This document shows positions 9,386 to 17,287 of a DNA stretch of 64,000 bases, piece after piece (positions within the stretch are counted from its first letter, which is position 1; each line of letters begins with the position of its first letter). A program made the translations under genes and the position numbers. The DNA is taken from NCBI RefSeq assembly GCF_025751535.1, contig NZ_JAOWLC010000013.1, forward strand, positions 62,001 through 126,000, given 5' to 3'. The notes under the pieces are model-generated. The model made no database searches. It was not told the DNA's origin and saw only the letters and a list, made by a program, of their open reading frames with translations. The stretch is from Lentibacter sp. XHP0401. Lineage in GTDB: Bacteria; Pseudomonadota; Alphaproteobacteria; Rhodobacterales; Rhodobacteraceae.

Positions 9386-9814
9386 ATGACACTTCCACAC
9401 GCCTCCTCGCCCGCCGAGCGCAGCACCAAATGGCTCGCTGCCAAAGGCCTGCGCCCCACGCGTCAACGCCTCGCGCTGGCCGAGTTGCTCGTGGGCGATG
9501 GCAAGCACCGTCACGTCACCGCCGAAAGCCTGTTTGACGCCTCCAAAGACATGAGCGAAAGTGTCTCTCTGGCCACGGTTTACAATACGCTTCGTGCGTT
9601 TTGCGAAGCGGGCCTCATGCACGAAATCACAGTGGACGGCTCCAAAAGCTACTTTGACACAAACACATCCGAGCACCCCCATTTCTTCTGGGAAGACTCA
9701 GGCGAGCTTACCGACGCCTCAACCGAGCGCATGGACATCACCAACCTGCCCAGCGCTCCCAAGAATGCCGAGATCGCCTCGGTCGATGTGGTCATCCGCC
9801 TGCGCCGCACCTGA
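9386..9814 (+). CDS. irr: Fur-family iron response regulator (Irr)
   Basis: 142 residues. A winged-helix domain with GLRPTRQRLALAELL and VSLATVYNTLRAFCEAGL is followed by a dimerisation domain containing the SEHPHFFWEDSGEL motif. Irr proteins keep the HxH heme/metal motif and lack the Cys-x2-Cys zinc sites of true Fur, as here. In alphaproteobacteria Irr accumulates under iron limitation and represses iron- and heme-using genes. irr divergent from fabA is a recurring arrangement in Roseobacters. Confidence 0.88.
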   Translation: MTLPHASSPAERSTKWLAAKGLRPTRQRLALAELLVGDGKHRHVTAESLFDASKDMSESVSLATVYNTLRAFCEAGLMHEITVDGSKSYFDTNTSEHPHFFWEDSGELTDASTERMDITNLPSAPKNAEIASVDVVIRLRRT

Positions 9815-9876
9815 GCGGCTCTTGACCCTCCCCTAACGCTGCCGCACAAAGCCTCCCAAATACGGGAGACAAAACA

Positions 9877-10866
9877 ATGCGCGCCATCACCTATTCTGCC
9901 TTCGGCCCTGCCGCCGATGTGCTCACCCTTTCAGAAATCGAGACACCCGCACCCAAGGCAGGCGAAGTCCTCGTGCGCGTGCATCTCTCCGGCGTGAACC
10001 CCTCCGATGTAAAGGCCCGCGCAGGTGGCCGCCCCGGCGTCACGAAGCCGCCTTACCCGCAGATCATCCCGCACTCCGACGGCGCAGGCATCATCGAAGC
10101 GGTCGGCACGGGTGTTGACCCTGCGCGCATCGGTGAGCGCGTCTGGCTCTGGAACGGCCAGTGGCAACGCGCGCAAGGCACCTGCGCCGAATATATCGCG
10201 CTTCCGTCTGCCCAAGCCGTCCCGCTGGGCGATCACAGCTTTCAGACAGGCGCCTCCCTCGGAATCCCTGCGCTCACGGCCGCACAATGCGTCCTCGGCG
10301 GTGGTTCCGTTGAGGGCAAAACACTGCTCGTCTCGGGCGGTGGCGGCTCTGTCGGCTTCATGGCGGTGCAATTCGCAAAATGGGCAGGCGCACGCGTCAT
10401 CGCAACCGCCTCCGCTGGCCCCTCGACAGATCAGGCCCAAGCCGCTGGCGCCGATCTGGTGCTCGATCACCGCTCGCCCACTCTGGCAGACGATATCCTG
10501 CAAGCCACCTCAGGCAATCTCGTCTACCGCGCGGTTGAGTGCGAATTCGGCGCAAACATCGACACGCTCGCCGCCGTCATGTCCCCAAACAGCACAATCG
10601 CCGCCTACGGCTCCGCGGTGAACATGGCCCCGACCCTGCCGTTCGGCCCACTCCTCTTCAAAGGGGTTAAAATCGACATCACCCTAATCTACATCCTCCC
10701 CGAGGCTGAACGCGCCGTTGCGATTGATCACATTCACCGCGCTTTGGCGGAGGGTGCGCTCACCGCACGTGTGCACAAAACCTACGCCCTGGAAGAGACG
10801 GCCAAAGCACATGAAGCGGTCGAGGCCGCGCACCGCTACGGTGCAATTCTGGTGAACACCGTGTAA
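9877..10866 (+). CDS. NADPH:quinone reductase / zeta-crystallin-like oxidoreductase
   Basis: 329 residues of the medium-chain dehydrogenase/reductase superfamily. A GroES-like N-terminal half contains GVNPSDVKARAG and PHSDGAGIIEAVG. The nucleotide-binding half contains SGGGGSVGFMAVQFAKWAGA. There are no zinc-binding cysteines, so it belongs to the zinc-free quinone oxidoreductase branch. It follows irr closely on the same strand. The physiological substrate cannot be told from sequence. Confidence 0.85.
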   Translation: MRAITYSAFGPAADVLTLSEIETPAPKAGEVLVRVHLSGVNPSDVKARAGGRPGVTKPPYPQIIPHSDGAGIIEAVGTGVDPARIGERVWLWNGQWQRAQGTCAEYIALPSAQAVPLGDHSFQTGASLGIPALTAAQCVLGGGSVEGKTLLVSGGGGSVGFMAVQFAKWAGARVIATASAGPSTDQAQAAGADLVLDHRSPTLADDILQATSGNLVYRAVECEFGANIDTLAAVMSPNSTIAAYGSAVNMAPTLPFGPLLFKGVKIDITLIYILPEAERAVAIDHIHRALAEGALTARVHKTYALEETAKAHEAVEAAHRYGAILVNTV

Positions 10867-10921
10867 ACCCGCCGCGCGCAACATTACCTAAATTTGCGTT
10901 AACAAATCCCCTCATCAGCCG

Positions 10922-10950
10922 GTGCACGGGTTGTGCACGCATGGTGCACG
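10922..10950. repeat. Three GTGCACG repeats at exact 11-bp spacing
   Basis: GTGCACG occurs at 10922-10928, 10933-10939 and 10944-10950. The core GTGCAC is itself palindromic. The array lies in the 238-bp region upstream of sodB, so a role as a phased protein-binding array is plausible but is inference. Confidence 0.6.
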
Positions 10951-11104
10951 AGTATCACCCCCCTGGAATCAGAGACACAATCCCTCCGTTAACCAAGCTG
11001 AACGCAGCTCAAATTCGGGCTTTTTTGCCCCAAGCCCTTGACCTTACCGCCGCTTAGGCCCCATCTGAAGGAGAGATAAACGCGAACATTAAAGGGGACC
11101 CCTC

Positions 11105-11707
11105 ATGGCATTTGAACTTCCAGATCTTCCATACGCACACGACGCACTCGCCGCGCACGGCATGTCAAAAGAGACACTCGAATTTCACCACGACCTGCAC
11201 CACAAAGCCTATGTCGATAACGGCAACAAGCTGATCGCAGGGACCGAGTGGGAAAGCAAATCTCTCGAAGAGATCATCACCGGAACATACGACAAATCAT
11301 CTGTCGCCCAGAGCGGTATTTTCAACAATATCAGCCAGTTGTGGAACCACAACGAGTTCTGGAAAATGATGAGTCCGACCAAAACAGCGATGCCTTCGGA
11401 GCTTGAAAAAGCCATCACAGAAAGCTTCGGTTCGGTCGACAAGTTCAAAGACGAGTTCTCCGCCGCAGGCGCAGGTCAGTTCGGCTCGGGCTGGTGCTGG
11501 CTCGTGAAAAACGCCGACGGCTCGCTCGCCGTCACCAAAACAGAAAACGGCGTCAACCCGCTCTGTTTCGGCCAGACAGCTCTTCTGGGTTGCGACGTGT
11601 GGGAGCACAGCTACTACATTGATTTCCGCAACAAACGCCCGGTCTACCTCACCAACTTCCTCGACAATCTGGTGAACTGGGAAAACGTGGCCAGCCGCCT
11701 TGGCTAA
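11105..11707 (+). CDS. sodB: Superoxide dismutase (Fe type)
   Basis: 200 residues. Metal ligands are in place: His in LEFHHDLHHKAYVDN, His in ISQLWNHNEFW, and Asp/His in DVWEHSYYIDF. The Gln of SQLWNH at the position typical of Fe-SODs favours iron rather than manganese. The cytoplasmic enzyme dismutes superoxide. It is a single-gene unit: a leader with AAAGGGGACC before the ATG and a strong terminator after it. Confidence 0.95.
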   Translation: MAFELPDLPYAHDALAAHGMSKETLEFHHDLHHKAYVDNGNKLIAGTEWESKSLEEIITGTYDKSSVAQSGIFNNISQLWNHNEFWKMMSPTKTAMPSELEKAITESFGSVDKFKDEFSAAGAGQFGSGWCWLVKNADGSLAVTKTENGVNPLCFGQTALLGCDVWEHSYYIDFRNKRPVYLTNFLDNLVNWENVASRLG

Positions 11708-11730
11708 GCCTCTGTAAAACAAATGCTTTC

Positions 11731-11766
11731 AAACGCCTCGCAAGCCAGTCTTGTGAGGCGTTTTTG
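11731..11766 (+). terminator. Intrinsic terminator of sodB
   Basis: The stem AACGCCTC-CAA with TTG-GAGGCGTT (11732-11762) runs into TTTTTG, 24 bases past the sodB stop. Confidence 0.88.
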
Positions 11767-11806
11767 CCTTAAGTTCCCTACCTTTCCCTCCTGAAAGCCC
11801 GCCAGA

Positions 11807-13027
11807 ATGCCCTCTCGCCTGCCCGTCTTTTTCATCGTGATGACCGTGGTGATTGATGCCATGGGCATTGGCCTCATCGTTCCTGTGATGCCCGAACTGA
11901 TCCAAGCGGTTCACGGTGGCAATATTGGCAATGCCGCCATCTGGGGCGGCATTCTGGCCACCTCTTTCGCCGTCATGCAGTTTCTCTTCTCCCCCTTCCT
12001 CGGTGCGCTCTCCGACAGCTTCGGTCGGCGGCCCGTCCTGCTCGTTAGTCTTTTGGTCATGGCTGCAGACTACGTTGTCATGGCTTTGGCGGGTTCCATC
12101 TGGCTTTTGCTCGCAGGACGCATCGTTGGCGGCATCACTGCGGCGACTCACAGCACCGCCATGGCCTATATGGCCGATATCTCCGCGCCGCATGAAAAAG
12201 CCGCGCGCTTCGGGCTTATCGGCGCAGGGTTTGGCATCGGCTTTGTCATTGGTCCTGTTCTGGGCGGGTTGCTGGCCGATTTCGGCACGCGCGCACCCTT
12301 CTGGGGCGCTGCAGCGCTGGCGCTGGCCAATGCGGCGCTTGGTTTTTTCGTGCTGCGCGAGACAGTCACAGCCGCCAAAGCCCGCGTCTTTGAATGGCGC
12401 CGCGCCAATCCCTTCGGCGCGCTGCGTTCGGTTGCCCGCCTTGACGGGCTCAAGCTGCTCCTTGTGGTGTTTTTCTTGTTCAACATCGCAACCCATGTCT
12501 ACCCCTCGGTCTGGGCCTATTTCGGGGCCGAGCACTTTTCATGGCCCGCCAGCACCATCGGCCTCAGCCTTGGCCTCTACGGCATCGGCTTTGCCTTCGC
12601 CCAAGGCGTTCTGGTCCGCCCCGCCATCCGCCAGCTCGGATCGCGCCGCGCCGTGATGCTCGGCATGTGCTTCAGCATTGCCTCGTTCCTCTTGCTGACC
12701 TTCATCTCCAATGGCACATTGCTCCTGTGGCTGATCCCGCTTTTCTCCCTCGGCGCAATCGCCATGCCTGCCCTGCAAGGGACACTCTCACAGGCGGTGC
12801 CGGACAACGCCCAGGGCGAGCTGCAAGGCGTGCTTGGCTCGCTCTCCTCACTTTCGATGATCCTCTCCCCTCTGATCATGACACAGACCTTCGCGTCTTT
12901 CACACGCAACGACAGCGTAATATACCTGCCCGGCGCGCCCTTCCTGCTGGCCGCACTCATCATGGCGTTTGCGCTCATCCTTTACATCACGGACAAATCC
13001 GCTCGCCAAATCCCGAACGCGACATAA
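11807..13027 (+). CDS. MFS transporter, TCR/Tet-like multidrug efflux family
   Basis: 406 residues with about 12 hydrophobic segments. Motif A after helix 2 is GALSDSFGRRPVLL, the helix-4 region has LLAGRIVGGITAAT and motif C is GFGIGFVIGPVLGG, all typical of proton-driven drug antiporters related to TetA. The family similarity does not establish tetracycline resistance. The substrate is unknown. It follows the sodB terminator and precedes a separate catabolic cluster. Confidence 0.85.
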   Translation: MPSRLPVFFIVMTVVIDAMGIGLIVPVMPELIQAVHGGNIGNAAIWGGILATSFAVMQFLFSPFLGALSDSFGRRPVLLVSLLVMAADYVVMALAGSIWLLLAGRIVGGITAATHSTAMAYMADISAPHEKAARFGLIGAGFGIGFVIGPVLGGLLADFGTRAPFWGAAALALANAALGFFVLRETVTAAKARVFEWRRANPFGALRSVARLDGLKLLLVVFFLFNIATHVYPSVWAYFGAEHFSWPASTIGLSLGLYGIGFAFAQGVLVRPAIRQLGSRRAVMLGMCFSIASFLLLTFISNGTLLLWLIPLFSLGAIAMPALQGTLSQAVPDNAQGELQGVLGSLSSLSMILSPLIMTQTFASFTRNDSVIYLPGAPFLLAALIMAFALILYITDKSARQIPNAT

Positions 13028-13094
13028 ATTAGTCGCCATTCAGGCTTGCAGCCCGCTAATACACTTGTCAGGCTCCCCTAAAATGGAGACTCGT

Positions 13095-14177
13095 ATGACA
13101 ACAATCAAAGCCGCCGTTTGCCACGAGTTCGGCAAGCCTCTCACCATCGAAAATGTAGCGTTGCGCGCGCCCGAGGGCGGCGAGGTCGAAGTCACGCTTG
13201 AGGCGGTCGCGATCTGTCACTCCGATATTTCTTACGCCGAAGGCGCTTGGGGCGGCTCGCTGCCGGCTGTCTACGGCCATGAGGCTGCTGGCCGCATCAC
13301 AGCCCTTGGCGAGGGCGTCAAAGACTTCAAGCAAGGCGACAGCGTCATCGTCACGCTCATTCGCGCTTGCGGCACATGCCCTTCCTGCGCTGGCGGCAAG
13401 CCTACCATCTGCCAAACACCTTACGATGGTGACCTTGGCCCGCTCAAAACCGCGACAGGCGGTAAGCTGCATCAGGCCATGGCCTGTGGCGCTTTCGCTG
13501 AAAAGGTTGTGGTCGATCAAAGCCAGATCGTCACAATTCCAGACGATATGCCCAAAGACGCCGCCTCGCTCATCTCCTGCGGGGTCATCACGGGTGTCGG
13601 CTCGGTGGTCAACGCAGCCCAGCTTAGGGCTGGTCAGGATGTAGTGGTCATCGGCGCAGGTGGCGTGGGCCTCAACGCAATCCAGGGCGCACGCATCGCA
13701 GGTGCACGGCGCATCGTGGCTGTTGATATGAGCGAAGAAAAGCTCGAAGTCGCCAAACAATTTGGCGCAACAGACGGCGTTCTCGCCACCGTTGAAAAGC
13801 CGTGGCATGCCGCCAAAGAAGCGATGGGCCGTGGCGCGGATGCCGTGCTTGTCACAGTCGGCGCGCCCCGCGCCTATGATGAAGCCCCGCGCTATCTTGC
13901 CTATGGTGGTAAGGTCATCATGGTCGGAATGCCCGCCACAGGTGCATTTTCAAGCTATGAACCCGCCAACTTTGCCGCCGTTGGCCAGTCCATGATCGGC
14001 TCCAAAATGGGCGATACGGTCATTCAACGTGACATCCCGTGGATGGTCGATCTTTACAGTCAAGGCCGCCTCAAGCTTGACGAGCTGATCTCCAACCGCT
14101 GGTCTCTGGAACAGATCAACGAGGCCATCGCCGACACCAAGACAGGTTCTGCCAAACGCAATGTCATCGTCTTCTAA
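13095..14177 (+). CDS. Zinc-dependent alcohol dehydrogenase
   Basis: 360 residues of the medium-chain dehydrogenase superfamily. The catalytic zinc site is visible as AICHSD with GHEAAGRI and a later Cys (about residue 164). The structural zinc motif is CGTCPSCAGGKPTIC. The NAD-binding motif GAGGVGLNAIQGARIAG is followed by an acidic residue (VAVDMS), which favours NAD. The start has GGAG 5 bases upstream; an in-frame ATG 12 bases earlier is less likely. It is followed 18 bases later by the gamma-butyrobetaine-hydroxylase-like gene, suggesting an operon. The substrate is unknown. Confidence 0.88.
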   Translation: MTTIKAAVCHEFGKPLTIENVALRAPEGGEVEVTLEAVAICHSDISYAEGAWGGSLPAVYGHEAAGRITALGEGVKDFKQGDSVIVTLIRACGTCPSCAGGKPTICQTPYDGDLGPLKTATGGKLHQAMACGAFAEKVVVDQSQIVTIPDDMPKDAASLISCGVITGVGSVVNAAQLRAGQDVVVIGAGGVGLNAIQGARIAGARRIVAVDMSEEKLEVAKQFGATDGVLATVEKPWHAAKEAMGRGADAVLVTVGAPRAYDEAPRYLAYGGKVIMVGMPATGAFSSYEPANFAAVGQSMIGSKMGDTVIQRDIPWMVDLYSQGRLKLDELISNRWSLEQINEAIADTKTGSAKRNVIVF

Positions 14178-14195
14178 AGCTCTTAAGGATCACGC

Positions 14196-15245
14196 ATGCC
14201 AGAGTCACTGATCGAAAACGAAGGCCGTGTCCTGCGGGTCAATGGCCAACGCTTTCATGCAATATGGCTGCGCGACAATGTTCAAGACGGCCAGCGCCCT
14301 GCCGCGCTGGCCACTTTGCCCGCGAACCTCGGCTTAAGTGCCGCCGTCTTACGGGGCGACAGCCTCGAAATTACCTTCGCCCCCGAGGATAAAACCGCAG
14401 TTTTTGCTCTCCAATGGCTCAAAGATCACGCCTACGACACCCCGCAGGAGCGCTCAGAAGGCCACATTCCCGCAAACTGCACCCCATGGGGCGCAGGGTT
14501 TGCCTCTGCCGTACCCGCTGCCCCTCTGCCTGCGCTCTTGGCCTATGAAGCCACCAAATACAGCTGGCTCGACGCCATTCGCAGTTTCGGCTTTGCCAAA
14601 GTCACCGAATTGGTCGACCGTGAACCCGCGTTTCGTGATGTCGTTGCGATATTCGACCCGCTCTGCGAGTTGCAGCAAGATCAAGCAATGAGCAGCCACG
14701 GCCAGCTCCCCGCAACGGCAGCGCCCTACCGTGAACCTGTGCCAAGCCTCAAACTGCTCATAAACCTAAACCCGTCTTTGGGCGGCGAAATCATCCTCGT
14801 CGATGGCTTCGCCTGCGCGCTCAGGCTCATGCAGGAAGACCCCGAGGGCTTCACTGCACTCACCGCCCACTCCAACCGCTTTGCCGACACCAGCCGCCAA
14901 GGCGAGGCACTCCATTCACGCCGCCAGATCATCGAGCTTCTCCCCGAAGGCACATTGCAAACCATCCGTTTCAACCCCCGCTTTGCCGCGCCTGTCACGG
15001 ATGTGCCATTTGACCGGATGGAGACCTATTACCGCGCCTATCGCCGCTTTGCAGAGCTTGTCGACAGCCCCGAAATGCAGATCACGCTCCCCTTGGCCGC
15101 AGGCGAAGCCCTCCTCCTCGACAACACCCGCGTCTTGCAAGGCCGGAAGCCCTCAGAGAGCGAAAACGCTTGCCAGTTTCAAAGCTGTTTTGCCCAAAAA
15201 GACAGGCTTCTTTCAGCCCTCGCAGCCCTCGAGGCAAGCTTATGA
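14196..15245 (+). CDS. Gamma-butyrobetaine hydroxylase-like protein lacking iron ligands
   Basis: 349 residues. The N-terminus has the DUF971-like HAIWLRDNVQDG motif; the C-terminal two thirds align by eye with TauD/GBBH Fe(II)/2-oxoglutarate oxygenases (YREPVPSLKLLINL, METYYRAYRRFAEL). Where active enzymes read HTDNPYREPVP this protein reads ATAAPYREPVP, and where they read RVLHGR it reads RVLQGR. All three iron ligands (His, Asp, His) are therefore replaced by Ala, Ala and Gln. The frame is intact, so it is either a non-catalytic paralogue or a divergent protein, not an obvious pseudogene. It is probably co-transcribed with the upstream dehydrogenase. Confidence 0.75.
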   Translation: MPESLIENEGRVLRVNGQRFHAIWLRDNVQDGQRPAALATLPANLGLSAAVLRGDSLEITFAPEDKTAVFALQWLKDHAYDTPQERSEGHIPANCTPWGAGFASAVPAAPLPALLAYEATKYSWLDAIRSFGFAKVTELVDREPAFRDVVAIFDPLCELQQDQAMSSHGQLPATAAPYREPVPSLKLLINLNPSLGGEIILVDGFACALRLMQEDPEGFTALTAHSNRFADTSRQGEALHSRRQIIELLPEGTLQTIRFNPRFAAPVTDVPFDRMETYYRAYRRFAELVDSPEMQITLPLAAGEALLLDNTRVLQGRKPSESENACQFQSCFAQKDRLLSALAALEASL

Positions 15246-15346
15246 AACCACGCAAAACCGCTCAAACTTGCTATCCTCACCAAAGCCCAAATCCCTTCGC
15301 CCCGATGATGCACCGCATCGTTGAGCCGCAATCAGGAGACTGACCC

Positions 15347-16579
15347 ATGCACCTCAAAGACCTCGACATCATCGTCACCGCCCCGCCTGCCCCAGGCTGG
15401 GGCGGGCGTTATTGGATCCTCGTGAAGGTCACCACAGATAACGGCATTGTCGGCTGGGGCGAGTGCTACGCAAGCTCTGTTGGGCCCGATGCCATGCGCG
15501 CCGTGATCGAAGATGTCTTCGCCCGCCACATGGAAGGTGAAAATCCCGAGAATATCGAGCTTATGTTCCGCCGCGTCTACTCGTCAGGCTTCACACAACG
15601 CCCTGACCTTACCGTCATGGGCGCTTTTTCGGGCCTTGAAATCGCCTGCTGGGATATTTTAGGCAAAGCCCGCAACCGCCCTGTCTACGCCCTCCTCGGT
15701 GGGCGCATGAACGAGCGCATCCGCACATACACCTACCTCTACCCGCTGGATTATCATGATTTGGGCACCTTCTGGACAGACCCCGACGCCGCTGCTGAAA
15801 GCGCAATAGATTGTGTTTCACGCGGCTATACGGCGGTGAAGTTTGACCCCGCTGGGCCCTATACCCTGCGCGGCGGCCATATGCCTGCGATGAGCGATAT
15901 TTCAACCTCTGTTGCCTTCTGCAAAGCCATCCGCGAGGCCGTGGGCGACAAGGCCGATTTGCTCTTTGGCACGCATGGCCAGTTCAATACAGGCGGCGCG
16001 ATCCGCTTGGGCCAAGCGATCGAAGAGTTTTCCCCGCTATGGTATGAAGAGCCGACGCCCCCCGACAATATCGAAGACATGGCCCGCGTAGCCCGCAACG
16101 TGCGCATCCCCGTGGCCACAGGCGAGCGGATGACAACAAAAGCCGAGTTCGGCGCTGTCCTGCGCGCGGGGGCCGCCGAAATCCTCCAGCCCGCCTTGGG
16201 CCGCGCCGGTGGCATCTGGGAGATGAAAAAAGTCGCCGCCATGGCCGAATGTTACAACGCCCAGATGGCCCCGCACCTTTACGCAGGCCCAGTTGAGTGG
16301 GCCGCAAACCTGCACCTCGCCACCTCGATCCCGAACCTGCTCATCGCCGAAACCATCGAAACAGATTTCCACGATGCGCTCATTCGCAGCTCCATCCGCG
16401 TGGAAAACGGCTTCGTGCGCCTCTCCGAAGCGCCAGGCCTTGGCATTGATGTGGATGAAGACCTCGCCCGTGCGCACCCCTACCGTGGCGAAGGGCTGCA
16501 TCTGGAAATGCAGGAAGACCCTTGTGATTACCAAAATGGCAACTATTTCCAAGGCGGTGCACCTGCGACCTCACTGTAA
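15347..16579 (+). CDS. Enolase-superfamily (mandelate racemase-like) enzyme
   Basis: 410 residues. The capping domain is followed by a TIM barrel containing YTAVKFDPAGPY, the metal ligands in EEPTPPDN and ATGERMTTKAEF, and GTHGQFNTGGA. The arrangement resembles sugar-acid dehydratases of the mandelate racemase subgroup, which abstract a proton alpha to a carboxylate using Mg. The exact sugar acid cannot be read. It follows the preceding two genes on the same strand with a 100-base gap, so it may share their catabolic role. Confidence 0.85.
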   Translation: MHLKDLDIIVTAPPAPGWGGRYWILVKVTTDNGIVGWGECYASSVGPDAMRAVIEDVFARHMEGENPENIELMFRRVYSSGFTQRPDLTVMGAFSGLEIACWDILGKARNRPVYALLGGRMNERIRTYTYLYPLDYHDLGTFWTDPDAAAESAIDCVSRGYTAVKFDPAGPYTLRGGHMPAMSDISTSVAFCKAIREAVGDKADLLFGTHGQFNTGGAIRLGQAIEEFSPLWYEEPTPPDNIEDMARVARNVRIPVATGERMTTKAEFGAVLRAGAAEILQPALGRAGGIWEMKKVAAMAECYNAQMAPHLYAGPVEWAANLHLATSIPNLLIAETIETDFHDALIRSSIRVENGFVRLSEAPGLGIDVDEDLARAHPYRGEGLHLEMQEDPCDYQNGNYFQGGAPATSL

Positions 16580-16604
16580 CTCGCCAAAGTGAAAACAGCG
16601 TGAT

Positions 16605-16624
16605 ACATAGAAATAAACCTATGT
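16605..16624. promoter_or_regulatory. Likely autoregulatory operator of the ArsR-type gene
   Basis: A 6-bp inverted repeat ACATAG / CTATGT with an 8-base AT-rich spacer lies directly before the start of the downstream regulator, overlapping where its promoter should be. Confidence 0.55.
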
Positions 16625-16633
16625 GAGAGACAA

Positions 16634-16966
16634 ATGCTGCAAGAAAGCCCCCCTCCAGCATCCGAAATGGCGCAAAACGCCTCGGATGCGGCCTCATATC
16701 TCAAAACACTGGCCCATGAGGGCCGGCTGATGATCCTGTGTCACTTGGGGTCTGGCGAAAAGTCTGTTGGTGAATTGGAACAACTCCTAGATCTGCGCCA
16801 AGCCGCCGTCAGCCAAATGCTCGCCCGCCTGCGCGATGACGGGCTGGTGACAACGCGCCGCGAAGGCAAAACCATCTTTTACGCCCTCGCCGACGACAAA
16901 ACAGCCGAAGTCATCTCGATGCTCTACCGCCTCTTCTGCGCGCCCAGCGGGGCAACCTGTCGGTAA
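16634..16966 (+). CDS. ArsR-family regulator, BigR/SqrR-like
   Basis: 110 residues, one winged-helix domain with the recognition region RQAAVSQMLARLRDDGLVTTRREGK. Two cysteines, C36 in LMILCHL and C102 in YRLFC, sit where the redox cysteines of the BigR/SqrR persulfide sensors sit; C109 is extra. The arsenic (CVC) motif of classical ArsR is absent. By analogy it may respond to reactive sulfur species, but no sulfur-oxidation gene is adjacent here. An inverted repeat just upstream suggests autoregulation. Confidence 0.75.
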   Translation: MLQESPPPASEMAQNASDAASYLKTLAHEGRLMILCHLGSGEKSVGELEQLLDLRQAAVSQMLARLRDDGLVTTRREGKTIFYALADDKTAEVISMLYRLFCAPSGATCR

Positions 16967-16982
16967 GACAAAAATAGAAAAA

Positions 16983-17060
16983 TGGCGAGCCGTGGAGGAC
17001 TCGAACCCCCGACCTGAGAATTAGAAGTTCCCTGCTCTAATCCAGCTGAGCTAACGGCCC
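16983..17060 (-). tRNA. tRNA-Arg (UCU anticodon)
   Basis: Read on the minus strand it folds as a full cloverleaf of 78 bases: acceptor GGGCCGT with ACGGCTC, D-arm GCTCAGCTGGATTAGAGC, anticodon arm GGGAA-CTTCTAA-TTCTC (anticodon TCT), T-arm GGGGG-TTCGAGT-CCTCC, and an encoded CCA. It lies about 300 bases from the MYG1-family gene. Confidence 0.95.
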
Positions 17061-17287
17061 GCACTTTGTGTTGAGGGTATCGGCCAAATCCCCCAACGTT
17101 GTCAACTTGCTAAACAGGCAGAACACCTACCTGTCAAAAATATCTTATTCAAATTAGATAGCTGCATATGCCCATTGTAGCGGTCAGGCACCGACACCGA
17201 GATTATCAATCTCCAAAGCATAAATTCTTGTGCCGCGCTTTACACTACATACTGCGGCAGGCGGCTTGCGGTCGTGCAAAAAGAGCA

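Noticed and set aside
11807-13027. Calling the MFS gene a tetracycline-resistance determinant
   Set aside because: Only family-level motifs are shared; many chromosomal members of this family have other substrates.
16634-16966. Arsenic-resistance regulator
   Set aside because: The metal-binding CVC motif is absent and there are no ars genes nearby.
16983-17060. tRNA-Arg as the attachment site of an integrase-type island
   Set aside because: No tyrosine integrase is present, no tRNA 3'-end repeat is seen, and the element ends lie elsewhere with a 5-bp duplication.
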